Below, in pieces: positions 62,102 through 64,000 of a stretch of 64,000 bases of DNA (positions are counted from its first letter, which is position 1; every line of letters starts with the position of its first letter). The notes under the pieces were generated by a model that searched no databases, was not told the DNA's origin, and worked only from the letters and a program-made list of their open reading frames with translations. The position numbers and the translations under genes were made by a program. The stretch is taken from contig CAJTGI010000005.1 of the NCBI GenBank assembly GCA_910575435.1, positions 203,574 through 267,573 of the forward strand, written 5' to 3'. The stretch comes from Clostridiaceae bacterium. Lineage in GTDB: Bacteria > Bacillota > Clostridia > Lachnospirales > Lachnospiraceae.

Positions 62102-62957
62102 TTAGTGCTGCTCCCAGTATAGCCTTTCTTTCTCGTTTGGGGTCAGAAGACCGAGGGAACCGTGGGGTCTTCTGGTGTTATAATAGCCTTCTATGTATTC
62201 AAAGACAGATGTAAAAAGTTCCTGCAGGGTGTGATAGTTTCTCCGGTTGGTTTCTTCCCTTTTTAGGTATTTGAAAAAGCATTCGCATACGGCGTTATCA
62301 AAGGGATAGCCTTTTTTGGAAAAGGACTGCACTACATGATGGGAATCCAATAACTGCCGGAAAGAAAGGGCAGTGTATTGGGATCCCCGGTCAGAGTGGA
62401 ACATAAGCCCATATGGGGCATTCCGTTTCCGGTAGGCTTTTTGGAATGTGGCGGTCGCTAATTCTGCGTCTGCTTTCCCGGACAGTTGCCATGCGATGAT
62501 TTTCCGGGAGAACAAGTCCATGATGATGCATAATAGTACCATTTGCCGCCTACTTTGAGATAAGTGATGTCGCTGGCCCAGACCAGGTTCGGGGCCTTCT
62601 GCTGAAAGTCTTGCTGCAGATGGTTGCTGCATGGGCCGCAGTCGGAGTTTGCTGCCTTGCGCTTGGGCTTGTCCGTGGACATTTTCGGGAGCTGCAGTGT
62701 TTTCATCAGTCGGTACACTCTGCCGATGCTGATGTGAATGCCATGGTCACACTGTAAAAGGTAGTGGATTTTATAGGCGCCAAGCCGCTTGTTGTGATCG
62801 GAATAAATGCGGAGGATGAGGGAGGCGATATGCTGGTTTTCTTCGGTGCGGGGTGCGGGCTTGGAACGGAAGTGCTTGTAATAGGTGCTGCGGTTTACTT
62901 CCAAGACCCGGCACAGGGTCTTGAGCGGATGCCGGAAGCGGAGTTTATGTATGGCGT
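62102..62957 (-). pseudogene. IS3 transposase orfB with a one-base deletion
   Basis: DDE integrase-type transposase. The first part carries VNRSTYYKHFRSKP and the catalytic Asp in WASDITYLKVGGKW; the second, in another frame, has DLFSRKIIAW, the Asp of FHSDRGSQYTA and the Glu of KREETNRRNYH. Near 62534 a T appears to be missing (TACTATTATGC where TACTATTTATGC is expected), splitting the gene. The orfB frame is open back into orfA, with AAAAAAAGC (A-run at 62997-63003) as the likely -1 slippage site. Confidence 0.85.
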
Positions 62958-63290
62958 CTAGTCGTTGTTTGAGTGTGGCGTGAAGATGGCAATCGCTTTT
63001 TTTAATATGAGATTTTCCTCCTCTAATTGTGCATTGCGTTTTTGGAGTTCTTTGACCTGTTTTGCAGTGAGGACATCGCCATCATCCATTTCAACGGTGG
63101 AGTATTGCTTTACCCATTTGCCGAGTGCGGATTGAGAAACGCCGTATTCCTTGCAGAGCTGGGCCTGAGTCTTGCCGTTTTGGTGAAGGGAGACGAGGGA
63201 TTTTTTGAAATCTTCGTCAGATTTGTGGTAGTTGTTAGCAACCGATGACGTATAATAAGTTTCGCAAATTAATTTCATAAAAATAGACAT
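62958..63290 (-). CDS. IS3 transposase orfA (helix-turn-helix)
   Basis: Protein of 110 aa: HTH domain NGKTQAQLCKEYGVSQSALGKWVK and a leucine-zipper-like C-terminus KQVKELQKRNAQLEEENLILKK. The end holds the A7 slippery run used to make the OrfAB fusion. The 5' end lies in the proposed right inverted repeat; no ribosome site is clear. Confidence 0.85.
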   Translation of the reverse strand: MSIFMKLICETYYTSSVANNYHKSDEDFKKSLVSLHQNGKTQAQLCKEYGVSQSALGKWVKQYSTVEMDDGDVLTAKQVKELQKRNAQLEEENLILKKAIAIFTPHSNND

Positions 63291-63354
63291 GGTCTATAGC
63301 TGTTTGGTAGAATTAAGTCACCACAACAAAACCTACTAAAGGAGGTATAGAAAC

Positions 63355-64000
63355 ATGTCTGATAACATTATACAACTAAACGAGGACTTAATAAAGCACG
63401 ATCTGAAAGACCTCGTCCGCTCCAGTGTGGAAGAAACCCTCAATGCCCTGCTCGACAAAGAAGCAGATGAACTGGTCAATGCACAGAAGTACGAACGTTC
63501 CAGTGGCCGTCAGGGTTACCGTTCCGGGCATTATAAGAGGAATTTTCAGACGACTGCCGGGGAAGTGGAGTTAAATGTCCCCAAGCTCAAAGGTGTCCCT
63601 TTTGAGACTGCCATCATCGAACGCTACCGCCGCAGGGAATCCTCTGTGGAAGAAGCCCTGATCGAGATGTATCTGGCAGGTGTTTCCGTACGCCGGGTAG
63701 AAGATATCACGGAAGCCCTTTGGGGGACCAAAGTATCTCCCGGCACTATCAGTAATCTCAACAAGAAAGCTTATGAACATATCGAGCAGTGGCGCAGCCG
63801 GCCACTGTCCGGTGACTATCCCTATGTCTATGTAGACGGTGTCTATCTCAAACGCAGCTAGGGCGGTGAGATCCGGAATGTCTCCATCCTTGTGGCTATT
63901 GGCGTAAACAGCGACGGATTTCGGGAGATCATCGGTGCAGCAGAAGGAATGAAAGAAGATAAAGAAAGCTGGCGGTCTTTCTTTGTATGGCTTAAGGAAC
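63355..64000 (+). pseudogene. IS256-family transposase with in-frame amber stop, 3' end beyond window
   Basis: Mutator/IS256 transposase. The frame has SVEETLNALLDKEADELVNA, GRQGYRSGHYKRNFQTTAGE, and the catalytic Asp region YPYVYVDGVYLKRS. A TAG codon at 63859-63861 sits where relatives have Trp (TGG), then the frame continues as GGEIRNVSILVAIGVNSDGF and on past base 64000. AAAGGAGG precedes the ATG. Probably inactive because of this change. Confidence 0.9.

Larger units (their letters stand above)
62054..63293 (-). mobile_element. IS3-family (IS150-like) insertion sequence, inactivated
   Basis: Contains orfA and a frameshifted orfB on the minus strand. Imperfect ends are seen (ATGGACACGTTTTTGTG on the left against CATGTCTATTTTTATG on the complementary right). 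CTATAG occurs just outside both proposed ends (62048-62053 and 63294-63299) and may be a target duplication. Exact ends are uncertain. Confidence 0.75.

Overview
The window looks like chromosomal DNA of an anaerobic Firmicute, most likely family Lachnospiraceae (Clostridium cluster XIVa). The reasons are the gene orders: der-plsY-gpsA followed by the paired radical-SAM genes TIGR03960/TIGR03936 and rng; mecA-signal peptidase-rbgA-lepB-rnhB-FlhB-like-yraN-pgeF; dapL; gatCAB; a DUF6320 triad; strong AGGAGG-type ribosome sites; and moderate GC. I cannot name genus or species. Most genes lie on the minus strand.

Layout. 1-2.3 kb: 5' part of a secreted GH5 endoglucanase, cut by the window edge. 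2.5-12.6 kb: small unknown gene, nucleoid-associated protein, iron alcohol dehydrogenase, rng, the two radical-SAM partners, gpsA, plsY, der. 12.6-16.5 kb: an in-frame 30-bp tandem repeat upstream of der, a membrane-anchored FKBP/trigger-factor-like foldase, and two secreted or anchored proteins, one an apparently truncated cysteine peptidase. 16.8-18.1 kb: prs on the plus strand. 18.1-26.7 kb: housekeeping run from pgeF to mecA, with a second signal peptidase that has lost both catalytic residues, then uppP and a MATE exporter. 26.8-29.9 kb: ibrA-ibrB-sulfotransferase island on the plus strand. 30.2-42.8 kb: chemoreceptor, PilZ protein, gatCAB, DUF1002 protein, dapL, DUF4180 protein, polysaccharide deacetylase, proS with a T-box. 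43-53.3 kb: HAD phosphatase, folP, folC, hydrolase/DUF6320/acyltransferase triad, M18 aminopeptidase, enolase, radical SAM enzyme. 53.4-56.3 kb: two HxlR regulators, a nitroreductase, a truncated AraC gene and a Nudix remnant. 56.5-60.3 kb: ppx-ppk polyphosphate pair. 61-64 kb: toxin-antitoxin module and two broken insertion sequences (IS3 and IS256).

The most interesting structure is between genes. Two families of dispersed, foldable repeats occur in leaders and 3' regions. Between copies some stems differ by paired changes, which suggests selected RNA structure. A third family forms a 203-bp element with perfect 17-bp terminal inverted repeats. A separate 170-nt multi-hairpin segment starts just after a good promoter in the leader of an HxlR regulator. 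The other leading candidates are the catalytically dead signal peptidase paralog and the ibrAB-sulfotransferase cluster.

All function calls come from reading motifs and gene order; no database or folding program was run. Starts were moved from the longest ORF where a clear ribosome site decided the matter.
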